From Pandoraea anapnoica (GTDB taxonomy: Bacteria; Pseudomonadota; Gammaproteobacteria; Burkholderiales; Burkholderiaceae), in assembly GCF_902459765.1 (NCBI RefSeq), contig NZ_CABPSP010000009.1, positions 62,001-126,000 of the forward strand: 64,000 nt of DNA, in the 5' to 3' direction. The translations under genes and the position numbers were made by a program. How positions within the stretch are numbered: the stretch's first letter is position 1; every line of letters starts with the position of its first letter. Under the pieces are notes generated by a model. That model made no database searches. It saw only the letters and a program-made list of their open reading frames with translations, and had not been told where the DNA came from. Shown piece after piece: positions 21,301-30,227 of this stretch.

Positions 21301-21597
21301 ATGGGAAAACTCGTTCCTGTGGCTGAAGCAGCGGCAATCCTAGGGGTCCCAGTAGCGTTCGTCTGCCGACTGGACACCGAGGGCCGCATGATTCAGCGGT
21401 TCAAACTGACCCGTAAAACACACGTATACGACATCGACTCACTGTATAGATATCTCGAATCATGCCGATCGAAACCATTGCAAAATCCGGTAAGAAGCGT
21501 TTCCGCTGGACGTTCGAGCGCGTCATCGAGGGCGAGCGTATCCGCAAAACAAAACTCCTCCCTGCTGGAGTTACTGCGGCCGAAGCGGACAAAATAG
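21301..21597 (+). CDS. Excisionase/AlpA-like DNA-binding protein
   Basis: 98 residues starting MGKLVPVAEAAAILGVPVAF. The first 50 residues form a MerR/Xis-type helix-turn-helix (VPVAEAAAILGVPVAFVCRL ... HVYDIDSLYRYLES); the tail is Ser/Arg-rich. It sits immediately before and overlaps the integrase gene by 136 bp in another frame, the classic xis-int arrangement, so directing prophage excision is its likely job. Confidence 0.72.
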   Translation: MGKLVPVAEAAAILGVPVAFVCRLDTEGRMIQRFKLTRKTHVYDIDSLYRYLESCRSKPLQNPVRSVSAGRSSASSRASVSAKQNSSLLELLRPKRTK

Positions 21598-22451
21598 CGC
21601 GCGAGTGGGAGGCAGAAGTCTACGCCATAGCCACGGGCGCGCGTAAGCCTGTTGTGACGATCGGCGAATGTGTTCGAAAGCACATTACCGACAAGCAGGG
21701 CGAATGGAAGGACGCCGAGGCCCGCGTGCGGATCTTGGAGAAATGGCGCGCCGAGTACGACGACTCGCCGGCCGATGACCTGCACGATTGGTCGGTGAAA
21801 TTCATCGGGTATCTGCGCGCGAGTCGCGATCATGACGGAGATCCGAAGCGCGCCCTCACCGACGCGTCGATCCGGAACATCCTTGCCTATATCCGAGCGG
21901 CGGTGAAGTACATGCACAAGATAGGCAAGATCGAACATGACAACACGAAGCGGATGGTATTCCCGGCCGTCAACAACGAGCGACATGCCTATCCGCAGCG
22001 AGCCGAAATGCTGCGGATAGCGCGCGTGTGCAAGAACCGAGAGGTTCGCGCCGCCATCCTGATCGCCTTCTATTCCGGAATGAGACGATCGGAGATCCTA
22101 CGCGCAAAAGTCACGAAGAAAGGCTTCTCGCTGGCAGACACAAAGAACGGCACGCCTCGCATTGTTCCCATCCATCGCAAGGTAGCCGTCTGGGCCAGGC
22201 GCGTAAAGTTCACGATCGGCGACGTCCACTTTTCCGATGTGTGGGACCGTGCGCGCATAGCCGCCGGACTGCCGAACGTCCGATTTCACGACCTTCGGCA
22301 CGGGGCTGCGTCGGAGATGATTAATGCAGGGGTGGACCTGTACACGGTAGGCGCAGTTCTAGGGCACAAGTCGATGGTCTCCACGAAGCGCTATAGCCAC
22401 CTCGTAACGGATCGACTTAGCGCCGCCGTGGCCAAGATCGGCAAGCGGTAA
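21462..22451 (+). CDS. int: Tyrosine-family phage integrase
   Basis: 329 residues. The N-terminal arm-binding and SAM-like core-binding domains (about 1-150) precede the catalytic domain with AFYSGMRRSEILR (catalytic Arg), FHDLRHGAASEMI (HxxR), VGAVLGHKSM (His) and STKRYSHL (nucleophile Tyr). Complete and intact. It catalyses recombination between attP and the host tRNA gene; the tRNA-Lys fragment lies 127 bp downstream, as expected for an int-proximal att site. Confidence 0.96.
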   Translation: MPIETIAKSGKKRFRWTFERVIEGERIRKTKLLPAGVTAAEADKIAREWEAEVYAIATGARKPVVTIGECVRKHITDKQGEWKDAEARVRILEKWRAEYDDSPADDLHDWSVKFIGYLRASRDHDGDPKRALTDASIRNILAYIRAAVKYMHKIGKIEHDNTKRMVFPAVNNERHAYPQRAEMLRIARVCKNREVRAAILIAFYSGMRRSEILRAKVTKKGFSLADTKNGTPRIVPIHRKVAVWARRVKFTIGDVHFSDVWDRARIAAGLPNVRFHDLRHGAASEMINAGVDLYTVGAVLGHKSMVSTKRYSHLVTDRLSAAVAKIGKR

Positions 22452-22495
22452 AAGGTGTGGGTTTTTCTGCCTTCCAAGACACTTTACTGTCGGTA

Positions 22496-22560
22496 AACAC
22501 AGTATTTCATGCATCGCTAAGTCATTGATTTTACGTAAGCGCATGAAAATTCACTGTGTT
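22496..22560. repeat. Inverted repeat between int and the attachment site
   Basis: AACACAGTATTTCATGC (22496-22512) and the approximate inverse GCATGAAAATTCACTGTGTT (22541-22560). The position between integrase gene and att core suggests integrase arm-type or Xis binding sites. Confidence 0.5.
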
Positions 22561-22577
22561 TGCATACACGCGTAGGT

Positions 22578-22624
22578 GACTTTTAATCCGTTGGTCGCAG
22601 GTTCGAATCCCGCACGGCCTACCA
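22578..22624 (+). other. Prophage attachment site: 3' fragment of tRNA-Lys(TTT)
   Basis: 47 nt from the anticodon loop (CTTTTAA) to encoded CCA, including a T arm around GGTTCGAAT. The sequence 5' of it no longer pairs with the anticodon stem, so it is a fragment. Integration split the gene here; the intact, phage-restored tRNA-Lys should lie at the other prophage end, left of this window. Confidence 0.85.
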
Positions 22625-22633
22625 AACGAATTC

Positions 22634-22662
22634 AAAGGGCTGCACATTGTGCAGCCCTTTTT
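22634..22662 (+). terminator. Intrinsic terminator after the tRNA fragment
   Basis: 12-bp perfect stem AAAGGGCTGCAC/GTGCAGCCCTTT with an ATT loop and a T-run. It was probably the native terminator of the host tRNA-Lys gene and is now separated from it by the prophage. Confidence 0.92.
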
Positions 22663-22691
22663 CTATTGCGGTCGGGTATGGTGCAACTCGC

Positions 22692-23813
22692 TTACCGCGT
22701 CGCCCCCGGCGCGGATGTCGCAGCACCTGTGATCACCGGACACGACGTCGGCAACGTGCGGCCGAACAACACAGCGAGACCGCAGGCAGATGTAAACATG
22801 CCAAGTCCGTCATGTCCGACGCCAGGCACTTCTACGACCTTCTGCGCGAGACCGTCCGGATGCCGCTGCTTCAGGTAGTCGAAATACGCTAACCCTCGCG
22901 CGAGCCGGTATGGGCCTTGCGCCATTCCAGCACATGAACGATCGATGAAGTGCGTGTACGGATTCGTGTCGGCCTGCCCGAGCAGGTACACGACATCGCG
23001 TGACACGTAACGCGCTTCCAGGTCGCGCACGTCCTGCGACGCAACGTAGGGAGGTGCCGACTTCAAGCCGTACTTCCATTGCGTCGCACGCGGACAACTG
23101 CCGTTCGCAATCGCCTGGCCGTTCGGACGCTCGTCGTCGAAATACAGATAGCTCGACGGATTCGCCACCACATAGCGCAACGCAATGCCGACACGGGCGA
23201 GTGAATCGCTCTCCCGCCCAGTCACGGCGTAGCGCTGCAACAACTGCGCGCCCGCGGAATGCCCCATCACGACCACGGTGGATAAGGACGGATACAAGCG
23301 ACGGTCGGCGAAATGTGCGAGCAACGCATCGAGCGCCTCGAACGAGCTGACAAGGCCTGGCGTGCGTGCGGGCTCGCCGCCTTTCCACCCTTCTTGCGAC
23401 CACGCGAGTGTCGATGCGGGCAGCGAAAACGCCCGCGTATCGGCGAGCGTCAGAAACTGCGGCGCAACAACCATCGTGCCCTTGCGCTCCTCGTCGGCCT
23501 TCTCGACAACCTGCAGCCCCGAGGCGTAGTAAACATCGGCATTGCGCAGTGTGCCGTGAATGACGATGAATACGCGCATGACGTCGGGCGCAGGCTGATC
23601 TACCGGATGGTCCGCATAGACGGGCAACGTACCGCTACCGTGCGGCGTATCGACGGCAATGCGCTGATCGGCGACCGCCTTAACAGAGGCCTCAAGACGC
23701 GCCCGCTCGCTGGACGTAGCTGCCTGGACCGGATGTGCGCAACCCAACACGCCTAAGATGGCGCTGGCTCGCAAAAACGGAACGACTCGCCTCAAGACGC
23801 TACCGATCGACAT
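22692..23813 (-). CDS. Secreted alpha/beta hydrolase
   Basis: 373 residues from MSIGSVLRRVVPFLRASAIL, with a signal peptide ending near HPVQAA; an ATG 16 codons upstream is also possible. The nucleophile elbow GHSAGA and downstream GVGHDG (catalytic His) are present, with an oxyanion-type FIVIHGTLRN. Substrate unknown: resembles uncharacterised bacterial esterases/PHB-depolymerase-like hydrolases. First host gene to the right of the prophage, transcribed toward it. Confidence 0.8.
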   Translation of the reverse strand: MSIGSVLRRVVPFLRASAILGVLGCAHPVQAATSSERARLEASVKAVADQRIAVDTPHGSGTLPVYADHPVDQPAPDVMRVFIVIHGTLRNADVYYASGLQVVEKADEERKGTMVVAPQFLTLADTRAFSLPASTLAWSQEGWKGGEPARTPGLVSSFEALDALLAHFADRRLYPSLSTVVVMGHSAGAQLLQRYAVTGRESDSLARVGIALRYVVANPSSYLYFDDERPNGQAIANGSCPRATQWKYGLKSAPPYVASQDVRDLEARYVSRDVVYLLGQADTNPYTHFIDRSCAGMAQGPYRLARGLAYFDYLKQRHPDGLAQKVVEVPGVGHDGLGMFTSACGLAVLFGRTLPTSCPVITGAATSAPGATR

Positions 23814-23961
23814 CTTCAGCAACGGCCGCAACGGTGCGACGGCGAAGGCAATGAATGGCATGGTGACGGCCCCATTGAATTGGACGAAACATAAGAGACG
23901 CGGCGGAAGCACCCGCGTAGCTTACCTCGCCAGTTGACTTGTCACTTACCTTACATTTCAA

Positions 23962-24756
23962 TCACTGCACCGTCCGGCTATACCCGGCCAACTTCGGCAA
24001 CATCTGCACGTACACCGCCGGGTTGCCAGCGACGATTTCGCCGAGGCGCAGGAAATCGCCGCCGCCTGCGTAATCACCCACACGGCCGCCCGCCTCGGTG
24101 ATCAGCAAACTCCCCGCGGCCATGTCCCATGCGTTCACGCCCTGCTCGAAAAAGCCGTCCAGACGGCCAGCGGCGACGTTCGCCAGATCCAGTGCGCACG
24201 CGCCCGGCCGACGCAGACCCGCGCACGCACCGCTCATCTCGACGAACAACCGTGTATAGCGCTCAACGTCGTCCGTGTCCCTGAACGGGAAGCCGGTGCC
24301 GATCAACCCATCGGCCAGTTGGTCTCGCGCCCCCACCCGAATCGGACGCTCGTTCAGAAACGCCCCGCCGCCGCGCGTCGCCGTGAACAGCTCGTTCGCG
24401 TTCGGATCGTAGACCACCGCCAGCACCACTTCGCCCCGATACGCCAGCGCAATCGACACGCAGTAATACGGGAACCCATGGATAAAGTTCGTCGTGCCGT
24501 CCAGCGGATCGATGATCCACTCGAAGTCGGAACCGCCAGCCTCGCGTCCGGACTCTTCCGCCAGAATCGCGTGATCCGGATAGGCCCGTCGAAGCATTTC
24601 GATGATCGCCGCCTCCGACGCCTTGTCTACCTCCGTCACGAAATCGTTGTGCTGCTTCTTGCTGACGGTCAGCCGGTTGAGATCGCCCGAGGCGCGATGG
24701 ATGATCTGTGCCGCGCCAAGGGCGGCATGGATCGCGACATTAAGCATGGGATGCAT
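23962..24756 (-). CDS. suhB: Inositol monophosphatase family protein (SuhB-like)
   Basis: 264 residues from [20 protein letters not shown]. The Mg2+ motifs are complete: ILAEESGR (Glu), [19 protein letters not shown] (DPLDGT) and [17 protein letters not shown] (WD). This fold hydrolyses inositol-1-phosphate and related sugar phosphates; SuhB also acts in rRNA antitermination. The start is set by a long MHPMLN pattern common to the Burkholderiaceae SuhB. It may be the housekeeping suhB or part of the adjacent phosphoinositide unit. Confidence 0.92.
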   Translation of the reverse strand: MHPMLNVAIHAALGAAQIIHRASGDLNRLTVSKKQHNDFVTEVDKASEAAIIEMLRRAYPDHAILAEESGREAGGSDFEWIIDPLDGTTNFIHGFPYYCVSIALAYRGEVVLAVVYDPNANELFTATRGGGAFLNERPIRVGARDQLADGLIGTGFPFRDTDDVERYTRLFVEMSGACAGLRRPGACALDLANVAAGRLDGFFEQGVNAWDMAAGSLLITEAGGRVGDYAGGGDFLRLGEIVAGNPAVYVQMLPKLAGYSRTVQ

Positions 24757-24835
24757 GGAACGAAATCCTGATGAAAAACGGCGACAACCGCCGCTCGGGG
24801 GGATGAAACGAAACACAAGCGTGCGTGACGGAGCA

Positions 24836-25795
24836 TCACGCCTCCATGGAGCGCGGGGCATCGTCGGCGTCGGACAAGACGCGCCGCCAACGCGCATTTC
24901 GCGCCACCAGCTCACGCACCAGCGCCCAATCAGCGTGCTCGCAGAAGTCGAGCATCATCGTGCCGCACGGCCCGTCGAACGTGGTCAGCCGCGCGCTCAG
25001 CATGTCGTTGATGCCGCGTTGATCGGGCCCGACACCGCCACATGCCACGCGATACGGATTTGCGCCCATGCCCGTGCCGCTGCAAAAGTTGACCACCCAG
25101 CGCTCAGCAGCAAGCGCATCGCTGCGAGCCAGCAGTGCATCGATCCGCTGCCACTTGAAATCGATGGACGCTTCCACCGGCACACGGTATTCATCCTGAA
25201 TGGCAAACGACGCACCAGCACGCTCAATATCGAAGGTCGCGTTGTCCGGCCACGCCGTGAGATCGATCCCCATCGGCGCAATCGCCGTCGGCGCATAGGC
25301 AAAGCGCCGCCACAACACAATCGCCCCGCGCACATCCCCCAGACGAGGAATCGTGTCGCCCAGATACCAGCGGACATGCGCCGCATAGCGCCGGACGTAC
25401 GACGCAAAGGTCTGCGCAAAACTCCGCGAGCAGTGCCGGTCGCCACATTCGTCCTTCACCGACATCACGATGCACTCGCCCGGATGGCGCGCGAAAAACG
25501 CTGCACACGTCGCGATGACGTCGTCGAACATCAGCCCCAACGCAATGCGCTGATGATTGATGTGAAACACATCGTCCTCGTGACGACATCGAATATCGAG
25601 CACCCGTACACCGCGCGCCAGTTGGACCACCAGACTCGCACGTTGCGTCCGGGCGAGCGCGTCGTCCACGGTGTAGGCGCACGTGTCGTGACTGCCAGGC
25701 AGCGTGAGGCGATTGAGTGCAATGTCGTCCGGCAGATCCGTCATCCAGGCGGCGGGTGCGACACGTGCTACCGTTGCATCTTGTTCATTCGTCAT
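24836..25795 (-). CDS. Phosphatidylinositol-specific phospholipase C-type protein
   Basis: 319 residues from [20 protein letters not shown]. The PI-PLC X domain residues are visible: [14 protein letters not shown] (general base His with Asp), [11 protein letters not shown] (Asp and Arg) and [13 protein letters not shown] (second His). It would cleave phosphatidylinositol or glycerophosphoinositol to inositol phosphate. No signal peptide is seen, unusual for this family, which is normally secreted. A GTG eight codons upstream is a weaker start. Divergent from the LacI-type gene. Confidence 0.87.
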   Translation of the reverse strand: MTNEQDATVARVAPAAWMTDLPDDIALNRLTLPGSHDTCAYTVDDALARTQRASLVVQLARGVRVLDIRCRHEDDVFHINHQRIALGLMFDDVIATCAAFFARHPGECIVMSVKDECGDRHCSRSFAQTFASYVRRYAAHVRWYLGDTIPRLGDVRGAIVLWRRFAYAPTAIAPMGIDLTAWPDNATFDIERAGASFAIQDEYRVPVEASIDFKWQRIDALLARSDALAAERWVVNFCSGTGMGANPYRVACGGVGPDQRGINDMLSARLTTFDGPCGTMMLDFCEHADWALVRELVARNARWRRVLSDADDAPRSMEA

Positions 25796-25860
25796 CTTCT
25801 TGCCCTTTTCGTCGTGCACGCTGCGCGAAGCAAGCTTTGCGTCCCCTTACTCGCCACGCC

Positions 25861-26907
25861 ATGCCGAAGAAACAAACGTCCTGGGTCACCGCCGCCGACG
25901 TCGCCCGCCGCGCGGGTGTGTCGCGCTCCGCCGTCTCGCGCGCGTTCTCGCCGACTGCCAGCATCGCCCCGGAGACCCGCGAGCGCGTCATGGAAGCCGC
26001 ACGCTCGCTGGGCTATCAGGTCAACCTGATCGCCCGCGAAATGATCATGCAGCGCAGCAGCATGGTCGGCGTTGTCACCGCTGGCTTCGAAAACCCGTTC
26101 CGCGCGAAACTCCTCGCGCAAATCATTGCCGCCCTCGGCCGTCACAAACTCACCCCCATCTTGGTGAACGCGGAAGATCCGGTGCAAATCCAGCAGTCGC
26201 TCGACATGCTGCTGAGCTACCGGATCGGCGGCATCATCATGACGTCGGCCTCCCCCCCGCTCGGACTCGCCCGCCAGTACCTCGAAGGCGAGATTCCCGT
26301 GGTGATGATCAACCGCGCATCGAACCTGCCCGGCGCAGACGTGGCAGTGAGCGACAACGCCGAAGGCGCCTCACTCGCGGCTCGGCTCCTGATCGATTCC
26401 GGCGCGACACGCCTCGCCTTCGTCGGTCCGACCAAACCCAGTTACAACGGTCGCGCCCGCTGCGCTGGCTTCCTTCGTGCGACGCAACACATCGCCAAGG
26501 AAGACCGGAAGCTCGCTCACCCGGTTGAAACCCTCAACACGCCCGGCGACACCTACGAATGCGGCGTCGCTGCTGCGCACGCCCTGCTCTCGCCGCAAAA
26601 CCGGCCAGGGCAAGCCCCACGCCCCGACGGCGTGTTCTGCTCGTCCGATCTGCTCGCGCTCGGCTTCATCGACACGGCGCGCCAGCACTTCGGTATGCGC
26701 GTGCCGGAGGACATCCGCATCGTCGGCTTCGACGACATTCCCGCCGCGAACTACGACAACTACCAGCTCACGACTATCGTTCAGGACACGCATGCGCTGG
26801 CGGACACCGCCATCGAACTGCTCATCGACCGTATGAACGCGTTCTCGGGTGCCTCGCGAACGCGTATCGTCCCGGTCACGAGCGTCGTGCGCAGAACTTG
26901 CGCCTGA
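25861..26907 (+). CDS. LacI-family transcriptional regulator
   Basis: 348 residues. The N-terminal HTH (SWVTAADVARRAGVSRSAVS, RAFSPTASIAPETRERVMEA) and hinge are followed by a periplasmic-binding-like effector domain (VGVVTAGFENPFRAKLLAQI ... GIIMTSA ... DGVFCSSDLLALGFIDTA ... RIVGFDDIPAANYDNYQLTT). Effector probably a sugar or polyol. A perfect 20-bp palindrome in front of the nearby solute-binding gene is a likely target. Divergent from the phospholipase gene, convergent with the ABC permease operon. Confidence 0.94.
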   Translation: MPKKQTSWVTAADVARRAGVSRSAVSRAFSPTASIAPETRERVMEAARSLGYQVNLIAREMIMQRSSMVGVVTAGFENPFRAKLLAQIIAALGRHKLTPILVNAEDPVQIQQSLDMLLSYRIGGIIMTSASPPLGLARQYLEGEIPVVMINRASNLPGADVAVSDNAEGASLAARLLIDSGATRLAFVGPTKPSYNGRARCAGFLRATQHIAKEDRKLAHPVETLNTPGDTYECGVAAAHALLSPQNRPGQAPRPDGVFCSSDLLALGFIDTARQHFGMRVPEDIRIVGFDDIPAANYDNYQLTTIVQDTHALADTAIELLIDRMNAFSGASRTRIVPVTSVVRRTCA

Positions 26908-26925
26908 CGACCTCGACCTTGTCCA

Positions 26926-27786
26926 TCACTTGAGTCCGCCGGAAAATCCGTGCAGCAAATAGCGCTGCACGTATCCCGCGACGGCTAACGTCGGCAGCGA
27001 CGCGATCATGCCCACGCTCATCAGATCGCCCCAATCGATGCCGTTCTCCGTGACGTAGCCCGCCACTGCGAGCGGCAACGTGAACTTGCTGGGCGACGAG
27101 ACGAACAGCAGTGCAAGCAGAAACTCGTTCCACGCGGCAATCAGCACGAAAATCGCCGTCGCAACCAATCCCGGCGCACACAGCGGCAACATGATGTCCA
27201 CCAGCCGACGAAAGAGTCCCGCGCCATCGATACACGCCGCTTCGTCGTAATCGACGGGAATCTCACGCACGAACGACAGCAGCATCCAGATCGACAGCGG
27301 CAACGTGTACACCTGATAAGCAAGCATCAGCCCGACTTCCGAGTCGAGCAGATGCAACGTTTTCGCCAGCGAAAACAGCGGCACAGCGACGGTAATCGGC
27401 GGCATCAGCTTGACCGCCAGCACAAGCATCAGAAACACCACGTCGAGCCGCCCCGGAAAGCGCAAACGCACGAGCGCGTAGGCCGCCGGAAACGCCAGCG
27501 TCAGCGACAGCAGTGTCGTGCCACAGCTCACCAGCAGGGAATTGAGCACCTGACGTCCGATGCCGCTCTCCCATACCGTCTGGAAGTGCTGCAAGGTCGG
27601 TGTCTGCGGCCACAGCGCCAGCGGATGATCGAGCCGCTCCAGCGTCGGCGTGAACGCCGCACCGAGCATCCAGACACACGGCAGCAGCAACATCGCCAGC
27701 GCAGTGATGCGCAACGTCCATAGCAGCGTTTGCTGCCCTGACCGACGAAACGTGAGCGACATGGGAGACGGCGCACCCTCACTCAT
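26926..27786 (-). CDS. ABC transporter permease, MalG/UgpE type
   Basis: 286 residues with six transmembrane segments and the EAA loop DEAACIDGAGLFRRLVDIML (contact to the ATPase). The N-terminal helix reads LRITALAMLLLPCVWML. Pairs with the preceding permease, with which it overlaps by 4 bp. Belongs to carbohydrate-uptake family 1 (CUT1), importing sugars, polyols or glycerol-3-phosphate-like compounds. No ATPase gene in the operon. Confidence 0.93.
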   Translation of the reverse strand: MSEGAPSPMSLTFRRSGQQTLLWTLRITALAMLLLPCVWMLGAAFTPTLERLDHPLALWPQTPTLQHFQTVWESGIGRQVLNSLLVSCGTTLLSLTLAFPAAYALVRLRFPGRLDVVFLMLVLAVKLMPPITVAVPLFSLAKTLHLLDSEVGLMLAYQVYTLPLSIWMLLSFVREIPVDYDEAACIDGAGLFRRLVDIMLPLCAPGLVATAIFVLIAAWNEFLLALLFVSSPSKFTLPLAVAGYVTENGIDWGDLMSVGMIASLPTLAVAGYVQRYLLHGFSGGLK

Positions 27787-28655
27787 CGCGCCCCCCGCTT
27801 ACGAATCGACATCCAGACATTGACCGAAACGAGCACGGACGCGACGAGCAACATCAGCACCGACGCCGCACTCGCGGGTCCGACACTGAAGAAGCGAAAT
27901 CCGGTGTCGTAGACGTACGTCGACAATGTCTGCGTCGCATTGCCAGGGCCGCCGCCGGTGAGCGCGTAGACCTTGTCGAACAGCTTGAACGTGTCGATCG
28001 AGCGCAGCAGCATGGCCAGCACGAACTGCGGCACGAGCAGCGGCAGCGTGATGTCTCGCAGACATTGCCACTCGCTCGCGCCGTCGGTGCGCGCCGCCTC
28101 GAACAACTCCGGATCGATGGACTGAATACCCGCGAGCACGATCAGGAACGCCATGGGCGTCCATTGCCAGACGTCCACAAGGATCAGCGACCAGATCGCC
28201 AGCCCCGGATCGGACAACCATTGCACGCCCGGCAAACCGAACTTCGCGAGCAGCGCATTCAGGAATCCGCTGAAATTCAGCCAGTTGCGCCAGATGGCCG
28301 AGCACACCAGCGTGGAGAGCATCATCGGCAGGATCAACAGCGGCATGACGAAGCGCCGCCCGCGAAACGCTCTGGAGAACAGCAACGCCAACGCTGCGCC
28401 GAGCACCACCTCGCACACCGACGCCACGATCGTGAAGTGCACCGTGTTGAAGAAGCTCGCGGCGAAGTTGTCGTCGGCGAGCACCGTCCGATAGTTCTTC
28501 AGCCCGGTGAACGCCCGGTGCCCCGACGCGTAGTCGACCTGGAAGAACGAATCGAACAGCACTTGCAGTACCGGATACAGCGCCAGCACCGCGATAACGA
28601 GGAAAGCTGGCCCCACCAGCCAGATCAGGGGCCACCAGCGACGTGCAGCATGCAT
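27783..28655 (-). CDS. ABC transporter permease, MalF/UgpA type
   Basis: 290 residues with six transmembrane segments (WPLIWLVGPAFLVIAVLALY first) and an EAA-type loop (FEAARTDGASEWQCLRDITL). Second gene of the solute-binding/permease operon. Substrate inferred only as CUT1-class. Confidence 0.93.
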   Translation of the reverse strand: MHAARRWWPLIWLVGPAFLVIAVLALYPVLQVLFDSFFQVDYASGHRAFTGLKNYRTVLADDNFAASFFNTVHFTIVASVCEVVLGAALALLFSRAFRGRRFVMPLLILPMMLSTLVCSAIWRNWLNFSGFLNALLAKFGLPGVQWLSDPGLAIWSLILVDVWQWTPMAFLIVLAGIQSIDPELFEAARTDGASEWQCLRDITLPLLVPQFVLAMLLRSIDTFKLFDKVYALTGGGPGNATQTLSTYVYDTGFRFFSVGPASAASVLMLLVASVLVSVNVWMSIRKRGAR

Positions 28656-28670
28656 GGAATCGTCGGGACG

Positions 28671-29918
28671 TTAGTTGGCCGCGGTCGTCAGCACCGGCGC
28701 GATCTTCTGCGACGCCTGACGCAGCGCAGCTTCCGGCGTGAGCTGCCCCGTAATCACGAGTTGCAGGGCGTCGCCGAGCAAGCTCTCGATCTGCTCCCAG
28801 TTCTTCACACGCGGACGCGCACGCCCGGCTTCAAGCGCTTTCAACTGATCCGGATACCAGCGGAATTGCTTCACGAGCGCGGGATCTTCGAACACGCTCT
28901 TGCGCGTGGGCGGAATGCCCATGACGGCCAGACGCGTCTGCGTATCGCGCGACGTCAGATACGCCAGGAATTCCTGTGCGAGCGCGGCGTGCTGCGCGTC
29001 CTTCGGAATGGCCATCTGCCAGATACCGAGCATCGGCGCCGGCCCCTTGACCTGCCCCGGCGGCGCCTGCAACGCGACCTCGCCAACCACGCGCGACTGC
29101 TTCGGATCGTCCAGCGCGGGCACCCACGCCGGCCACACTTCGATGGCTTGTGCCGCCGCGCCCTTTTGCAAGGCATCGCGCACTTCGGCCGCGCCGTAGA
29201 CCGCAACGTCCTTCGGCGCATGCGCCTTGAGCGCGACGAACATCTTCAATGCCGCGAGCGCTTGCGGCGAATCGATGGCAGTCTTACCGTTCGCATCGAT
29301 CACGTCGCCGCCGTACGCCCACAGAATCGGCAGGAACCCGGTGACCACGGGATTGCCCTTGGTGCCGCGAAACACCACGCCGGACACGCTCGCGTCGGTG
29401 CCGGTCGCCTGGGCGATCTTCAGCACGTCGTCCCAATTGCGCGGTGCTTGCAGCTTGTGCTTCGCGAGCAGATCGCGACGATACGCAAACATCTCGACGT
29501 TGCCGACCACCGGCAGCGCGTACAGATTGCGGTTCGGCGCACGGCCGAGCGCCACGGTCGATGCGACCATGTCGGCGTCGACCAGCGTCGCTGGCAGCGG
29601 CTTGAGCCAGCCGTTGGCCATGAATTCGGGCGACCACGTGTCGTCCATCATCACGAGATCGTAGGCGCCCGTGCCCTCGCGCAACGACAGCTTCAGCTTC
29701 TGATAGAGGTTCGCGTTCGGCAGCTTCAGCAGCTCGATGTCTGCGGACGGATGCGACTTCTTGAAGCCAGCGACGGCTTCGGCGAGGCCCTTGCCGTAAA
29801 TATCGTCACGCCCGGCGATCACGAGATCGGCCGCGCTCACGCTCGTCGTCACGACGAACAGGCCAACGGCGGCGGCAACAGCGGCTGACAAGGCGCGCAG
29901 ACGGATAGACAGTTTCAT
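28671..29918 (-). CDS. ABC transporter substrate-binding protein (CUT1)
   Basis: 415 residues from MKLSIRLRALSAAVAAAVGL with a signal peptide cleaved near VSAAD. Type-1 solute-binding fold: DLVIAGRDDIYGKGLAEAVA, YDLVMMDDTWSPEFMANGWL, GNPVVTGFLPILWAYGGDVI. A frame extension 15 codons upstream runs through a palindromic operator, so the later ATG is the start. Periplasmic receptor for a sugar or polyol; given the flanking PI-PLC and IMPase genes, an inositol or glycerophosphodiester ligand is conceivable. Confidence 0.92.
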   Translation of the reverse strand: MKLSIRLRALSAAVAAAVGLFVVTTSVSAADLVIAGRDDIYGKGLAEAVAGFKKSHPSADIELLKLPNANLYQKLKLSLREGTGAYDLVMMDDTWSPEFMANGWLKPLPATLVDADMVASTVALGRAPNRNLYALPVVGNVEMFAYRRDLLAKHKLQAPRNWDDVLKIAQATGTDASVSGVVFRGTKGNPVVTGFLPILWAYGGDVIDANGKTAIDSPQALAALKMFVALKAHAPKDVAVYGAAEVRDALQKGAAAQAIEVWPAWVPALDDPKQSRVVGEVALQAPPGQVKGPAPMLGIWQMAIPKDAQHAALAQEFLAYLTSRDTQTRLAVMGIPPTRKSVFEDPALVKQFRWYPDQLKALEAGRARPRVKNWEQIESLLGDALQLVITGQLTPEAALRQASQKIAPVLTTAAN

Positions 29919-29955
29919 GCGATCTCTCACTGGGTTGACGATGGCATCGAGCTTT

Positions 29956-29975
29956 GTTTGCACACGTGTGCAAAC
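29956..29975. promoter_or_regulatory. LacI-type operator, perfect palindrome
   Basis: GTTTGCACACGTGTGCAAAC: 20 bp, perfectly symmetric with a central CG, as LacI/GalR-family operators. It lies 38 bp upstream of the substrate-binding protein gene; the regulator is encoded at the far end of the same cluster. Confidence 0.85.
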
Positions 29976-30227
29976 TCATCACTGAAAAATGCCACTTGCA
30001 TGGCATGACCGTCATTCTGGCGAGGGATCGTTAAAGAATTGTGGCAAGCGAGCGGCCCAGCCTCGCTAAAGTTTTCGGCTCAGGTGCCGAAGAAAGACTT
30101 CATGCCCCGAAAAGTTGAGCATTGACGTCATGCGAACAAAGGTTGCGATGAAATGCATGACTTCGGGGTACACACGGGGAAAGGCAGCGGTACGCCTTGG
30201 AAGTCAGATGTCGAGGAGAAAAATTAT

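Noticed and set aside
24602-26029. 475-codon open frame across IMPase, PI-PLC and the start of the LacI-type gene
   Set aside because: Overlaps three well-supported genes and shows shadow-type composition.
28065-29888. 607-codon open frame opposite the solute-binding and permease genes
   Set aside because: Shadow of clear ABC transporter genes; Arg/His/Gln-rich without recognisable structure.
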